From: Micromonospora sp. NBC_01813 | GTDB taxonomy: Bacteria > Actinomycetota > Actinomycetes > Mycobacteriales > Micromonosporaceae | Length of the DNA stretch: 64,000 nt | NCBI RefSeq assembly: GCF_035917335.1 | Contig: NZ_CP109067.1 | Coordinates: forward strand, 3,409,001-3,473,000 | Direction of reading: 5' to 3' | In this document: positions 15,082 through 23,858 of the stretch, one piece after another | Numbering within the stretch: the stretch's first letter is position 1 | Layout: each line of letters opens with the position of its first letter | Translations under genes and position numbers: made by a program | Notes under the pieces: model-generated | Databases searched by the model: none | Seen by the model: only the letters and a program-made list of their open reading frames with translations | Told to the model about the DNA's origin: nothing

Positions 15082-17739
15082 TCACCGTTGGACGGTCCGC
15101 TCACGCCCGATGGCCGCCTCAATGGACTCCTTCAATCGACTGATCTCTTCGTTGGTCCGATACCGGAAGGACGTCGACAGCGAGTCTTCCATATGCGGCC
15201 GGCCGCCAAGGAATAAGCCGCGTTGCTCGGGCACCGGCGACTGGCCATCGACAATAATCTGGATATAGCCGTGGTTCCAGCGTGTAACAGGTTTAACAAC
15301 GACCGCGTCGATATGATCGATAGTTACGGCGCGACGACCCTTCATCTGAGGACCAAAGCCGTCCTTGACGATTGTGACGACGTGGCCGTCGAACTCCACA
15401 CGTCCCAGCAAACCCTTTACGACCATCGGCTCGACAGATGAGTCGAGAACCGGGACCGGTGTGGGCACCTGTTGTGCCGCAGGCTGGCGCTCCGGCTCTA
15501 TGGCGACGATGAGGGGACCATGGACTGACGGCTCGAGTTCTGGAGCCGCCTGCAAGTTGCCGATGTCTGCCACGACAGAGGTCACCAGCGCCAGGACATC
15601 GTCGACCGTAGCCGGTCGCTGGGTCGGGTCGTCGCGAGTCATCACCTCGACCACGGTCTGCCAGGACGTCTCCACTGGTATCAGCGGCCGGTTGGCTCGC
15701 GGCCACTGCTTCGTGCAAGCCCAGCCGATGAGCTGTCCGAGGCTGTAGATGTCGGCTTGCGGGCCGGCTCCGTGGGCATCGTCGGACAACTCCGGCGCGG
15801 CGAAGCCCTCGGTGCCGTAAAGCACGCCGACCTGGGTGCGCCCGGGATGACTGGTCCGGCCCCGCGGCCGTCGACCCAGTCCCCAATCGGCGACGGCCCA
15901 GATTCCGTCGATCCTCAAGATGTTGGCCGGCTTCAGATCACGGTGAACCCAACCATCCTTGTGTGGCTGCCGAAGGCCCTCGCAAATCGCATTGACGAGT
16001 TCGAGAAGACCCAGCGGACTCTCAAACTCGTCGAGGGTCTCGGCCGCAGTATCCGACGCCAGGGGCATTACGAGCCAACCGGCGGCTGGGTCGAAGTCAA
16101 GGACCGGTACGACGTGAGCGTTATCGCCGAAGCGTTGCCCTGCCTCGACCTCGCGACGCATGCGCGCGACGTTCTCCGAATTCTTAATCTTCAGCCTCTT
16201 GAACGCTACCCGGGCACCGCTCGCGCGGTGCCGAGCGCCGAAGACCACCGCCTGCCCACCGTCGGCAATTGGTTTGGGATCCAGAGCGTAGTCGCGCCGT
16301 TCCCCTCTAGCCGCCAACCGTAGCTGATGAAGGGGCGTCGCCATGCCTACCTCGGCAGGCTGGGCCTGGTGTGGAAGCGTCGCTTTGAGGATCACCGGTC
16401 GAGGAAGCTGAAGATCGTTGCCGCGGACGTCGCCGAGGATGTAGACATACCTGCTTAGGGCCACTGCCATGCCCTGAATCTTGTTCAGGCGCAACCGCGC
16501 CAGCAGTTCGGTACTCCGGCCGAGAACCTCGGTGCGAAAGATCGTTACGCCCACGCCACTGCCACTTGCCGATCCGGTGAGAACCGTCCAGGCGTTCAGC
16601 GCGATCACGTGGTTGGGGTACGACTGCTCCGATCTGACCTGGTCGACAGACCGCACGGCGCTGCTGCGGCAGAGATCAACGACACCACTGTTGCCGCCGG
16701 CCGCCAGATAGAAGCTACGGCCATGCAGCCACGTCACGCCGTGAACGCTCGCGTTGAAGCCGACCGCGTACGTTTGCTGCCGACCGAACTGGTCTCCGAC
16801 GCGCGTCAGCGACAGTGTGACGGAGCCCTCGCCAAACTCCACGCCGGTCCCCGACAACACCCACGCATCGCCCTCACGATCCGCACACAGGCCAACAGCG
16901 CCGCGGAGACCACCGGCGATCGGGACAACCTTCTCGTCGCAGTAAGCGATGACGGTGTCATGACAGATCACCAGCACCGACCCGTCCCCCCGCACGAGAG
17001 GGGAACCGCGTAGCCCTCGCATCGCCAGGAACCAGGTTCCGGTACCACGCCGTACATCAACCTCAATCAACCCATCCGCAGTGGTGAGCAGCAACCTCCG
17101 GTCATCTATGACCGCCATGCCCGTCATCTCCGGCCAGCCCGGCCGGCCTCCGAGAACTTGACGGACCCGCACGTCGCCCTCGACCCTGTCCACCAGTTCC
17201 CACGGCGGAGGTACACGATCGGGCGGCGCGAACTGTAGGCAGGGCGCCGGCTGCTGGATTGTGAGGAACCGGGTCAGGGACATGTAGGGCTGAGCTTCGA
17301 AGGTCGCCTGTTGGGCGGCAGCTTCCAGCAGCTCTACCGGGTTGACGAGCCCGCCAAGCATCGCCTCAAGATGGTGTCGATCGAGCAGCATCACATCATC
17401 GCTTACCTCGACCGACTCCGCATCGAAGCCTTGCATGGACAGCACTGCCGGTCGCAGCCTCGCTGTTGCCCGCGTTCCCACCATGGCGACATGAGCCGCA
17501 GTCAGGGGCTCATCGATACCAGCGATCTCCATCGAAATGTTCATCGAGGGCAGCGGCACGGCGACAGTCCTGGTCGAGGTCAGGACGCCCGGCCGAGACC
17601 GACGCGCCTTCACCTCGTAACGGCTCAGGACCCCTACGACCAGATCAGACAGCCGGTCGACGGGATCCAGCTCAGTCGCTGCGCCATCAAGGAGCGCACC
17701 ATACGCAGCGATCAGTTCATTCGTATGCGCATCCGCCAC
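15082..17739 (-). CDS. Ser/Thr protein kinase with propeller-like middle and DUF4429-like C-terminus
   Basis: 885 residues from GTG 17739, with GGGAGG upstream. Residues 1-160 form an alpha/beta domain of unknown type; its end (LSMQGFDAESV, VMLLDRHHLEAMLGG) faintly resembles Mrr-type nuclease domains, but no catalytic E-x-K is visible. Residues 200-450 are beta-rich, like a sensor propeller. The kinase domain is 485-720: glycine loop at ADGGQAVVFG, K514, HRDLKPAN at 599-606, DWG instead of DFG at 618-620, and AAPE at 647-650. Residues 774-876 match a DUF4429 PH-like domain. No transmembrane segment is present, unlike PknB. It is probably a cytoplasmic stress or defence kinase; that role is inference. 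Confidence 0.85.
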   Translation of the reverse strand: MADAHTNELIAAYGALLDGAATELDPVDRLSDLVVGVLSRYEVKARRSRPGVLTSTRTVAVPLPSMNISMEIAGIDEPLTAAHVAMVGTRATARLRPAVLSMQGFDAESVEVSDDVMLLDRHHLEAMLGGLVNPVELLEAAAQQATFEAQPYMSLTRFLTIQQPAPCLQFAPPDRVPPPWELVDRVEGDVRVRQVLGGRPGWPEMTGMAVIDDRRLLLTTADGLIEVDVRRGTGTWFLAMRGLRGSPLVRGDGSVLVICHDTVIAYCDEKVVPIAGGLRGAVGLCADREGDAWVLSGTGVEFGEGSVTLSLTRVGDQFGRQQTYAVGFNASVHGVTWLHGRSFYLAAGGNSGVVDLCRSSAVRSVDQVRSEQSYPNHVIALNAWTVLTGSASGSGVGVTIFRTEVLGRSTELLARLRLNKIQGMAVALSRYVYILGDVRGNDLQLPRPVILKATLPHQAQPAEVGMATPLHQLRLAARGERRDYALDPKPIADGGQAVVFGARHRASGARVAFKRLKIKNSENVARMRREVEAGQRFGDNAHVVPVLDFDPAAGWLVMPLASDTAAETLDEFESPLGLLELVNAICEGLRQPHKDGWVHRDLKPANILRIDGIWAVADWGLGRRPRGRTSHPGRTQVGVLYGTEGFAAPELSDDAHGAGPQADIYSLGQLIGWACTKQWPRANRPLIPVETSWQTVVEVMTRDDPTQRPATVDDVLALVTSVVADIGNLQAAPELEPSVHGPLIVAIEPERQPAAQQVPTPVPVLDSSVEPMVVKGLLGRVEFDGHVVTIVKDGFGPQMKGRRAVTIDHIDAVVVKPVTRWNHGYIQIIVDGQSPVPEQRGLFLGGRPHMEDSLSTSFRYRTNEEISRLKESIEAAIGRERTVQR

Positions 17740-18010
17740 CCGCGACCTCCCTCGGCGTCGCGAAGATTGTCCATCACACCACTCTGCGTCAGCGTGCCGG
17801 CTTGGTCACCGAGGTGGACTCGCTACACGCTTGCCGCTGATTCCAAGGAACCCGACGTTCTGATGGAGTTCCTTGGAAGGGCGCCTGCCCGTGGCGGCGT
17901 GTGGAGAGTCCATCTATCCGGTGGCGCGACGCCCCGTCCCGCCCATGCCAGCCCGGTCCAGCGGCTCCCGAGCGCCCGGCGAGCACCCGGCAACCGGTAT
18001 GGCGTACGGC
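17740..18010. other. Non-coding stretch between kinase gene and tRNA terminator
   Basis: About 270 bases between the kinase start and the terminator of tRNA-Lys. Short frames here have poor codon bias and I call none. It should contain the kinase promoter. I see no direct repeat of the tRNA 3' end that would mark an integration site. Confidence 0.5.
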
Positions 18011-18051
18011 AAAGGCCCCGACCGGGCGAGAAACGCCTGGTCGGGGCCTTT
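18011..18051 (-). terminator. Hairpin terminator of tRNA-Lys
   Basis: Arms 18011-18023 and 18039-18051 are perfectly complementary over 13 bp, ending in AAA on one side and TTT on the other, with a 15-base loop. It begins six bases beyond the encoded CCA of tRNA-Lys. The symmetry means it could also stop transcription on the other strand. Confidence 0.75.
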
Positions 18052-18056
18052 GTGTC

Positions 18057-18132
18057 TGGTACGCCGCGTAGGACTTGAACCTACAACCCGCGGATTAAGA
18101 GTCCGCTGCTCTGCCAGTTGAGCTAGCGGCGC
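18057..18132 (-). tRNA. tRNA-Lys(CUU)
   Basis: A full cloverleaf reads on the minus strand. The acceptor arm is GCGCCGC with GCGGCGT (G1-U72 wobble), the D arm is AGCTCAACTGGCAGAGC, and the anticodon loop ACTCTTAAT carries CUU. The T arm is GTAGG TTCAAGT CCTAC. The discriminator is A at 18060 and CCA is encoded at 18057-18059. A strong hairpin follows downstream. Confidence 0.96.
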
Positions 18133-18150
18133 TCGCTGACAACGTCGGCA

Positions 18151-18181
18151 ACCGTAGCACGCCTGGCTGTCCAGCTTCCAA
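18151..18181 (-). promoter_or_regulatory. Candidate promoter of tRNA-Lys
   Basis: On the minus strand TTGGAA (18176-18181) and TACGGT (18151-18156) form a -35/-10 pair with a 19-base spacer, slightly long. The predicted start would fall about a dozen bases before the tRNA 5' end. No other pair in the region fits better. Confidence 0.35.
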
Positions 18182-18318
18182 CCGGTTGCCGGCAACGAGC
18201 CGACTGTCTGGCGGAGCTGCCCACGTGCGCGGATCTGGCACCCTTCCGGATCAGGCACGAAGGGCGTAGCGGGTGATGCACGATGTCGGCAGGGACGCAA
18301 CAAGGAACGGGGACTGGG

Positions 18319-19605
18319 ATGGACAGGGTCAGGAGGGGTTGGTCGGTCGCGGTGACACTGGCAGTCATCGCGCCGGCAGCGCTGGCAGGGTGCGGAGCGG
18401 ACAAGACACCACGGTTTGTCAGCGGACAGGTGGCACAGGCGAGTCCGACGCCGCCGCCGGAGCCGTTCGAGTTCGCCATCGCGCCGGAGGCGGATGCGAA
18501 GGACCTGCCGATCAGCATGGAGGTCGGCACCACGGTCAGCGGTGGGGAGATCACCTCGGTGACGCTCGTCGAGGAGGGCGGCGGCGAGGTGAGCGGCGGT
18601 ATGCGCGAGGACGGCACCTCCTGGGTGCCGGACAAACCGCTCAAAAATAACAAGAAGTACACAGCTACGGTGGTCGCGACCAGCACGGCTGGCGACGAGG
18701 AGACGAAGACCACGACGTTCAGCACGATGGGCAAGTCCGGTTCGCAGACCGGCACCGGCCTCTACCTGTTCGACGGACGGACGTACGGGGTGGCGATGCC
18801 GGTGGTGGTGGAGTTCTTCCCGGGCGTACCGGAGAAGGAACGGGCCAGCGTGCAGAAGCGGATGTTCGTCTCCACCGATCCGCCGCAGCCGGGCACCTGG
18901 TACTGGGTGTCCAACGGCACTCAGGCCTTCTACCGGGCGCCGGACTTCTGGCAGGCCGGCACCGAACTGCGCGCCCGGATCGGGTTGGGCGGGCACCCGA
19001 CCGGGGATGGCCGCTACGGCGACCAGGACCGCAGCGCCACCGCGACGATCGGTGACAAGGTGACGATGGAGGTCGACAACGCCACCAAGCAGTTGTCGAT
19101 GTTCAAGGACGACAAGCTGGTCAAGCAGATGCCGGTGAGCCTGGGCAAGGCGAGCACGCCCTCGTCGAGTGGCACCATGGTGGTGATGGACAAGCAGGCG
19201 CAGACGGTCTTCGACACCTTCGCCGAGCTCGGCCCGGAGGAGGGTTACCGGACGGACATCTCGTTCGCCCAGCGGATCACCTGGGGTGGCGAGTTCATCC
19301 ACGCGGCGCCGTGGTCGGTCGGTGACCAGGGCGTACGCAATGTGTCGCACGGCTGCGTCAACATGTCGATGGCGAACGCGGAGTGGCTGTTCAGCCAGAC
19401 GAAGGTCGGTGACCCGATCACGGTCAAGGGCACCGAGCGTCAGCTGGCCGACGGTAACGGCTGGACGGCCTGGAACCTCACCTGGGACGAGTTCGTCAAA
19501 GGTAGTGCGTTGCCGGTCCCGGCCGACCTGAAGCCGAAGGCGACCACGCCGGCACCGTCGACGCCGGTCACCCCGACGCCGGCACCGTCTGCGACATCCG
19601 GCTGA
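18319..19605 (+). CDS. Lipoprotein L,D-transpeptidase (Ig-domain type), copy 1
   Basis: 428 residues from ATG 18319; an in-frame ATG at 18283 would add a hydrophilic tail before the signal peptide. The signal peptide ends in lipobox LAGC with C25. Two Ig-like domains follow, as in mycobacterial LdtMt2 (about 60-250). The YkuD catalytic domain comes next, with HAAPWS and SHGCVN (H344, C346). A Ser/Thr/Pro/Ala-rich tail ends the protein. The family forms 3-3 cross-links between meso-diaminopimelate residues of peptidoglycan and is the target of carbapenems. It acts at the outer face of the membrane. A close paralogue lies immediately downstream on the same strand. Confidence 0.9.
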   Translation: MDRVRRGWSVAVTLAVIAPAALAGCGADKTPRFVSGQVAQASPTPPPEPFEFAIAPEADAKDLPISMEVGTTVSGGEITSVTLVEEGGGEVSGGMREDGTSWVPDKPLKNNKKYTATVVATSTAGDEETKTTTFSTMGKSGSQTGTGLYLFDGRTYGVAMPVVVEFFPGVPEKERASVQKRMFVSTDPPQPGTWYWVSNGTQAFYRAPDFWQAGTELRARIGLGGHPTGDGRYGDQDRSATATIGDKVTMEVDNATKQLSMFKDDKLVKQMPVSLGKASTPSSSGTMVVMDKQAQTVFDTFAELGPEEGYRTDISFAQRITWGGEFIHAAPWSVGDQGVRNVSHGCVNMSMANAEWLFSQTKVGDPITVKGTERQLADGNGWTAWNLTWDEFVKGSALPVPADLKPKATTPAPSTPVTPTPAPSATSG

Positions 19606-19814
19606 CAGGGGGCGAGTCGGGACAGCAAGGTAAGACATCTGAATAAACGCCTACAGCGGACGAATCCGACGCGACTGTGCCGAAACACCCCGGCGTACCG
19701 GGAATATCGGTCAGTCGCGTCGGTGTTGGTTCCGCTGAGGCACGAACCCGGGAGTTGCCACATCGCGTCATTCATGGACGATGGGATCCGGGGACCGAAC
19801 TTCGTGAGGGGATC

Positions 19815-21134
19815 ATGCGAGTGAGCCGCAATCAGGCAACGCCGCCCACTGGGTGGGTGCGTCCACCGGTGGCGCGTCCACCCGTACCGCGGGTGCTCGC
19901 GGCCATCGCGCTCACCGCCGCGCTCGTCCTGACCAGCGCCTGCACCGGCAGCGGCAACGCTCCGACCTGGCAGAACGGCGCCGATCCGGAGCCGAGCCCG
20001 AAGGCGCAGGCGACGATCACCGCGCCGGTCGCCGACGCCACGGACGTGCCTGCCTCGACCGGGATCACGTTCACCACCACCGAGGCGGTCGAGACCACGG
20101 TCGAGTTGACCGACGCCGCCGGCAACCCCGTCGAGGGCGAGGTGAACACCGACGGCACCGAGTTCCTGCCGACCGGGCAACTGGAGTACGCGGCCGCGTA
20201 CACCGCCACGGTGACGGTGACCGGCGACGACGACAAGACCACCACGGTGAGCCACGAGTTCCAGACGATGGCTCAGCCGAACAACCAGGTCCGCGTCTCC
20301 AGCTTCCTCGGCGACGGCAACGTGGTCGGGGTGGCGATGCCGCTGATCCTGCGGTTCGACCGCAACGTCCCCGAGGACCACCGGGCCGACGTGCAGCGGC
20401 GGCTGAGCGTCCAGACCGAGCCCGCCCAGGAGGGCGTCTGGTACTGGGTCAGCCCCACCGAGGTCCAGTTCCGCCCGCGCGAGTTCTGGCAGGCCGGCAC
20501 GAAGCTGTTCTACAAGGCGCAGACCGGCGGGCTGCCGATGGGCGACGGCTGGTACGGCCGCAACGATCTCACTATCGACGCCGAGGTCGGCTCGGCGCTG
20601 GTCATGACGGTGGACAACGCGACCAAGAAGATGACGGTCACCAAGGACGGGCAGACCATCAAGGAGATCCCGGTCAGCCTCGGCAAGCCGAAGACCCCGT
20701 CGTCCAGCGGCACCATGATCGTGATGGAGAAGCTCAAGGAGACCGTCTTCGACACCTTCGAGGAGTTGGGTCCCGAGGAGGGCTACCGGACGGACATCGA
20801 GTACGCGCAGCGGCTGACCTGGGGTGGCGAGTTCATCCACGCCGCTCCGTGGTCCGTCGCCGACCAGGGTGTCCGCAACGTCTCGCACGGCTGCGTCAAC
20901 ATGTCGATGGCCAACGCCGAATGGCTGTTCAACCAGACCAAGCTCGGGGACCCGGTGACGGTCAAGGGCACCGAGGTGCAGTTGGCCAACGGCAACGGCT
21001 GGACGGTCTGGAACCTGAGTTGGGAGCAGCTCATCGAGGGCAGCGCCCTGCCGTACGAGCCGCCAGCGGCGGTCGAGTCGCCGTCGACGACCGGATCGCC
21101 CTCGGCCAGCGCCAGTTCGGATCCGGCGGCCTGA
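19815..21134 (+). CDS. Lipoprotein L,D-transpeptidase (Ig-domain type), copy 2
   Basis: 439 residues from ATG 19815, with GAGGGG upstream. Lipobox LTSAC puts the lipidated cysteine at C43 after an unusually long basic/Pro-rich N-terminus. Ig-like repeats follow, then the YkuD domain with HAAPWS and SHGCVNMS (C360). The last 200 residues are nearly the same as in the upstream copy, while the first 150 differ more. The gap between the copies is about 210 bases, so the second copy may have its own promoter. The reaction is formation of 3-3 peptidoglycan cross-links. Tandem placement implies duplication; division of labour is unknown. Confidence 0.9.
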   Translation: MRVSRNQATPPTGWVRPPVARPPVPRVLAAIALTAALVLTSACTGSGNAPTWQNGADPEPSPKAQATITAPVADATDVPASTGITFTTTEAVETTVELTDAAGNPVEGEVNTDGTEFLPTGQLEYAAAYTATVTVTGDDDKTTTVSHEFQTMAQPNNQVRVSSFLGDGNVVGVAMPLILRFDRNVPEDHRADVQRRLSVQTEPAQEGVWYWVSPTEVQFRPREFWQAGTKLFYKAQTGGLPMGDGWYGRNDLTIDAEVGSALVMTVDNATKKMTVTKDGQTIKEIPVSLGKPKTPSSSGTMIVMEKLKETVFDTFEELGPEEGYRTDIEYAQRLTWGGEFIHAAPWSVADQGVRNVSHGCVNMSMANAEWLFNQTKLGDPVTVKGTEVQLANGNGWTVWNLSWEQLIEGSALPYEPPAAVESPSTTGSPSASASSDPAA

Positions 21135-21173
21135 GAGTCGGGGCGGCCTGAGACCGGAGGACATCCGAGCGAC

Positions 21174-21203
21174 CGTACGGTATCAGGAGACTGATACCGT
21201 ACG
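21174..21203. promoter_or_regulatory. 13-bp perfect inverted repeat, operator candidate
   Basis: Arms 21174-21186 and 21191-21203 (GGTATCAG ... CTGATACC core) are perfectly complementary around GAGA. The site ends four bases before the GTG start of the FAD monooxygenase gene, where a promoter for a leaderless or short-leader transcript would be. The MarR-family gene in the same operon encodes the obvious candidate binder. A palindrome of this size also fits a TetR-type site, so the binder is inferred. Confidence 0.6.
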
Positions 21204-21207
21204 AGTC

Positions 21208-22449
21208 GTGAGGGTCCTTGTGGTAGGCGCGGGCATCGGCGGACTGGCATGCGCGCAGGGCCTCACCAGACGCGGCCACGACGTGACGATCGTGGAACGG
21301 GACCGCGATGTCTCCTCGTCAGGCGGCTACAAGCTGCACCTCGGGGTGCGTGCCGTCGCCGCGCTACGCGACCTGTTGGCACCAGCGGTCTTCGACACTC
21401 TGCTCGCCTCGGCCGTGGGAACTCGGGGCTTCAGCATCGCCGTGCGGGACCATCGTGGGCGCCGGCTGCTGCGAGTCACGGAGTCCGCGACCGAGTTGAC
21501 CCTGGACGTCGACCGCATCACGTTGCGCCAGATACTCGCCACCGGCCTCGACGAGCATCTGCTGCCGGGGCGTTCCTGCCTGGGCTGGCGAGTCGACGGC
21601 GAGACGGTGTGCGCACAGCTCGATGACGACTCCGAGGTACCGGCGGAGGTGATGGTCATCGCGGACGGAGCGGGGTCGCGGCTGGCCGCCCGGCTGGCCG
21701 GGCGACCGACCTCGACGCCCTGCGGACTGGCCGGGGTGGCAGGGCGCAGTCCGTGGCAGGACCTGCCGCCCGCCACCCGGGCGCTGCTGAGCAGGGAGCC
21801 GATGCTGGCGATCGGTCCTGGCGGCACGGGCTTGTTCGCCAGCGCCCACGACCCGGTCGGACGTGCCGCCAGTCGGACGGCGCGGACCCGCGCTGCCACC
21901 ACCAGACCGGTCGCGATCTGGGGGTTGATCGCGGTCGAGCAGGCCCTGCCACCGCGTCCGACTCGACTGGGCGCCTCCGAACTGCTGGACGCGTCGACCG
22001 CGCTGCTACGCCGCTGCCACTGGGCCGATCCGATGCTGGATCTGCTGCGACTCAGCGAGCAGGAGAGCGTCTCGGCTTTCCGCTTCAACGCGGCCGATCC
22101 GGACGACATCGCGACCTGGCCGTCGGGGCCGGTCACCGCACTCGGTGACGCTGTTCACGCGATGCCGCCGACGGGCGGGCAGGGTGCCGCCACCGCGATC
22201 CTCGACGCCCACGCTCTCGTCGAACGGCTACCGGCCACCGCCCGGCCGGAGACGGCCACGGTGGTGGCGGGGATCAGGGCCTACGAGACCCGGTTACGCG
22301 AGCAGGCGGCGCCAGCGGTGCGTGAGTCACTACAACCGCTGCGCTGGATCCGCGCCGCCGCCACACCCGCCGGTGCCGCCGCGCTGCGTCTGATGACCCC
22401 GGTGCTGGCCGTCGGCGCTGCCCTGAGCGAAGCGGCGAAGCGACGATGA
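21208..22449 (+). CDS. FAD-dependent monooxygenase
   Basis: 413 residues from GTG 21208. The FAD-binding GAGIGG (7-12) opens the protein, followed by VTIVERD for the ribose-binding acidic residue. The second FAD motif ALGDAVHAMPPTGGQG has G313-D314. This is the class A flavoprotein hydroxylase fold (PHBH-like, as in tetracycline-modifying and aromatic hydroxylases). It would use NAD(P)H and O2 to hydroxylate a small aromatic or drug-like substrate. It overlaps a MarR regulator by four bases and sits behind a strong palindrome, so a substrate-induced detoxification operon is likely. The substrate is unknown. Confidence 0.86.
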   Translation: MRVLVVGAGIGGLACAQGLTRRGHDVTIVERDRDVSSSGGYKLHLGVRAVAALRDLLAPAVFDTLLASAVGTRGFSIAVRDHRGRRLLRVTESATELTLDVDRITLRQILATGLDEHLLPGRSCLGWRVDGETVCAQLDDDSEVPAEVMVIADGAGSRLAARLAGRPTSTPCGLAGVAGRSPWQDLPPATRALLSREPMLAIGPGGTGLFASAHDPVGRAASRTARTRAATTRPVAIWGLIAVEQALPPRPTRLGASELLDASTALLRRCHWADPMLDLLRLSEQESVSAFRFNAADPDDIATWPSGPVTALGDAVHAMPPTGGQGAATAILDAHALVERLPATARPETATVVAGIRAYETRLREQAAPAVRESLQPLRWIRAAATPAGAAALRLMTPVLAVGAALSEAAKRR

Positions 22450-22916
22450 CCCCAGCGAACGCGATGGACTCCCGGGCCGACGACTCTGCTGCGGCACCGG
22501 GTGACGAGCTTCTGGTGCTGTGGGAGTTGGTGCAGACCGCGCACCTGGCCACCCGTGTCTTTCGCGATGTCTTCGCCGACTTCGGGCTGACCTCGACCCA
22601 GTTCGGGGTACTCGCGTGCCTGGCCGACGGGGACGATTTCACCAAAGCCGAACTGGCCCGGGCCCTGCTGGTCCGCCCGCAGAGCATCGATCCCCTCATC
22701 GAGACGCTCATCGCCGAGCGTCTGGTCGAACGCGACGGCCCCGCGCGGCGCGGAAGGGCGGCAGGGATCACCATCACCACGGCCGGCACCGAACTACTCG
22801 CGCGAATCCGACCCCGCGTCAGCGAGGTCAACTCTCCGGATCGGATCGGGGTCGACGCCAGCCAGATCCCGCTGCTGGTGGAACAGCTGCGGATGATCCG
22901 CGACCGACTTGCGTGA
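22446..22916 (+). CDS. MarR-family transcriptional regulator
   Basis: 156 residues starting at ATG 22446, overlapping the monooxygenase stop (ATGA). The winged helix is visible from about residue 45: LTSTQFGVLACLADGDDFTKAELARALLVRPQSIDPLIETL, described here by its parts LTSTQFGVLACL, the recognition helix around RPQSIDPLIETL, and the wing RDGPARRGRAAGITIT. The flanking helices would form the dimer interface. MarR proteins usually repress their own operon and release DNA on binding a phenolic or drug ligand. The likely site is the palindrome at 21174-21203. Confidence 0.87.
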   Translation: MTPANAMDSRADDSAAAPGDELLVLWELVQTAHLATRVFRDVFADFGLTSTQFGVLACLADGDDFTKAELARALLVRPQSIDPLIETLIAERLVERDGPARRGRAAGITITTAGTELLARIRPRVSEVNSPDRIGVDASQIPLLVEQLRMIRDRLA

Positions 22917-22943
22917 TGACGCCAGCCAAGGGCCGGACATGGA

Positions 22944-22997
22944 CGAGGTCCGGTTTTGCGGCCAAGAGATCTCTCTTGGCCGCAAAACCGGACCTCG
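22944..22997. terminator. 26-bp perfect inverted repeat between convergent units
   Basis: Arms 22944-22969 and 22972-22997 are perfectly complementary, separated by two bases. The centre contains AGAGATCTCT. It lies 27 bases after the marR stop and just beyond the 3' end of tRNA-His, which is transcribed toward it. That fits a bidirectional terminator. The length and near-absence of a loop are unusual and would also suit a cruciform or a small repeat element. Confidence 0.6.
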
Positions 22998-23004
22998 TTC
23001 GTAG

Positions 23005-23080
23005 TGGGGTGACTGAAGGGACTTGAACCCTCGACACCCGGGACCACAACCCGGTGCTCTACCTGCTGAGCTACAGCCAC
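23005..23080 (-). tRNA. tRNA-His(GUG)
   Basis: The minus strand folds as a complete tRNA. The acceptor is GTGGCTG with CAGTCAC (one G-U pair), the D arm AGCTCAGCAGGTAGAGC, and the anticodon stem CCGGG with loop TTGTGGT. The T arm is GAGGG TTCAAGT CCCTT. The discriminator is C, and CCA is encoded at 23005-23007. A genomic G lies at position -1 (23081), as expected for histidine tRNA. Confidence 0.96.
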
Positions 23081-23094
23081 CATGAACCTCACCC

Positions 23095-23123
23095 GACATA
23101 CCGCCGTGTGTGGTGCCGACCAA
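23095..23123 (-). promoter_or_regulatory. Candidate promoter of tRNA-His
   Basis: On the minus strand TTGGTC (23118-23123) and TATGTC (23095-23100) are separated by exactly 17 bases. The predicted start lies seven to eight bases before the tRNA 5' end. The hexamers match the vegetative consensus only in part. Confidence 0.45.
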
Positions 23124-23159
23124 TGATAGCCCTACCCGGGCACCCCCCGTCGAGCGGGT

Positions 23160-23762
23160 TCACTCACCAGACAGCAGGCCGGCGGCGATGGCCTTCGCCG
23201 CGTCGACGTCCGGCCCGGGCAGCGGTACGAAGATCGCCCGCCGGTAGTACTCCAGCTCGCGGATGCTCTCCTGGATGTCCGCCAGCGCCCGATGCGACAG
23301 GCCCTTGGCCGGCTGGCCGAAGTAGACCCGGGGATACCAGCGCCGGCACAGCTCCTTGATCGACGACACGTCGATCATCCGGTAGTGCAGGTGGGTGTCC
23401 AGCCGGGGCATGTCGCGGGCGAGGAAGCCACGGTCGGTGGCGATCGAGTTGCCGCACAGTGGGGCGGTCTTCGGCTCCCGGACGAAGCTGGTGACGTACT
23501 CCAGGACCCGGTCCTCGGCCTCGGCCAGGGTGATCGCCGAGCGGCGTACCTCGTCGGTCAGGCCGGACTTGGCGTGCATCTCGCGGACCACGTCCGGCAT
23601 CCCGGCCAGGGCTTCCTCGTCGGCGTGGATCACCAGATCGACGCCTTCGCCGAGCACGTTGAGATCCGAGTCGGTGACCAGCGCGGCCACCTCTATCAAC
23701 GCGTCTTTGCCGAGGTCGAGCCCGGTCATCTCACAGTCGATCCAGACAAGAAGATCCGCCAC
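23160..23762 (-). CDS. orn: Oligoribonuclease
   Basis: 200 residues from ATG 23762. It is a DEDDh 3'-5' exonuclease: [10 protein letters not shown] supplies D9 and E11, [15 protein letters not shown] the next Asp, and [14 protein letters not shown] the catalytic His and last Asp. The length and the line [11 protein letters not shown] are diagnostic for Orn. The enzyme degrades two- to five-residue RNA fragments, including pGpG from c-di-GMP turnover, to mononucleotides. It is essential or near-essential in many actinobacteria and in Streptomyces affects development. It is divergent from a GT87 gene. Confidence 0.96.
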   Translation of the reverse strand: MADLLVWIDCEMTGLDLGKDALIEVAALVTDSDLNVLGEGVDLVIHADEEALAGMPDVVREMHAKSGLTDEVRRSAITLAEAEDRVLEYVTSFVREPKTAPLCGNSIATDRGFLARDMPRLDTHLHYRMIDVSSIKELCRRWYPRVYFGQPAKGLSHRALADIQESIRELEYYRRAIFVPLPGPDVDAAKAIAAGLLSGE

Positions 23763-23858
23763 GCCGGACAGCCTACGCGGCCGCGTCCAGCCGACGACTC
23801 AGTCATGCGTACCGGTGCCGGACCGGGCCGGCCGACGGACCCGGCTAGGCTCGCGGTC

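Noticed and set aside
18057-18132. Integration site at tRNA-Lys for the accessory region on its left
   Set aside because: No direct repeat of the tRNA 3' end and no integrase gene were found in the window.
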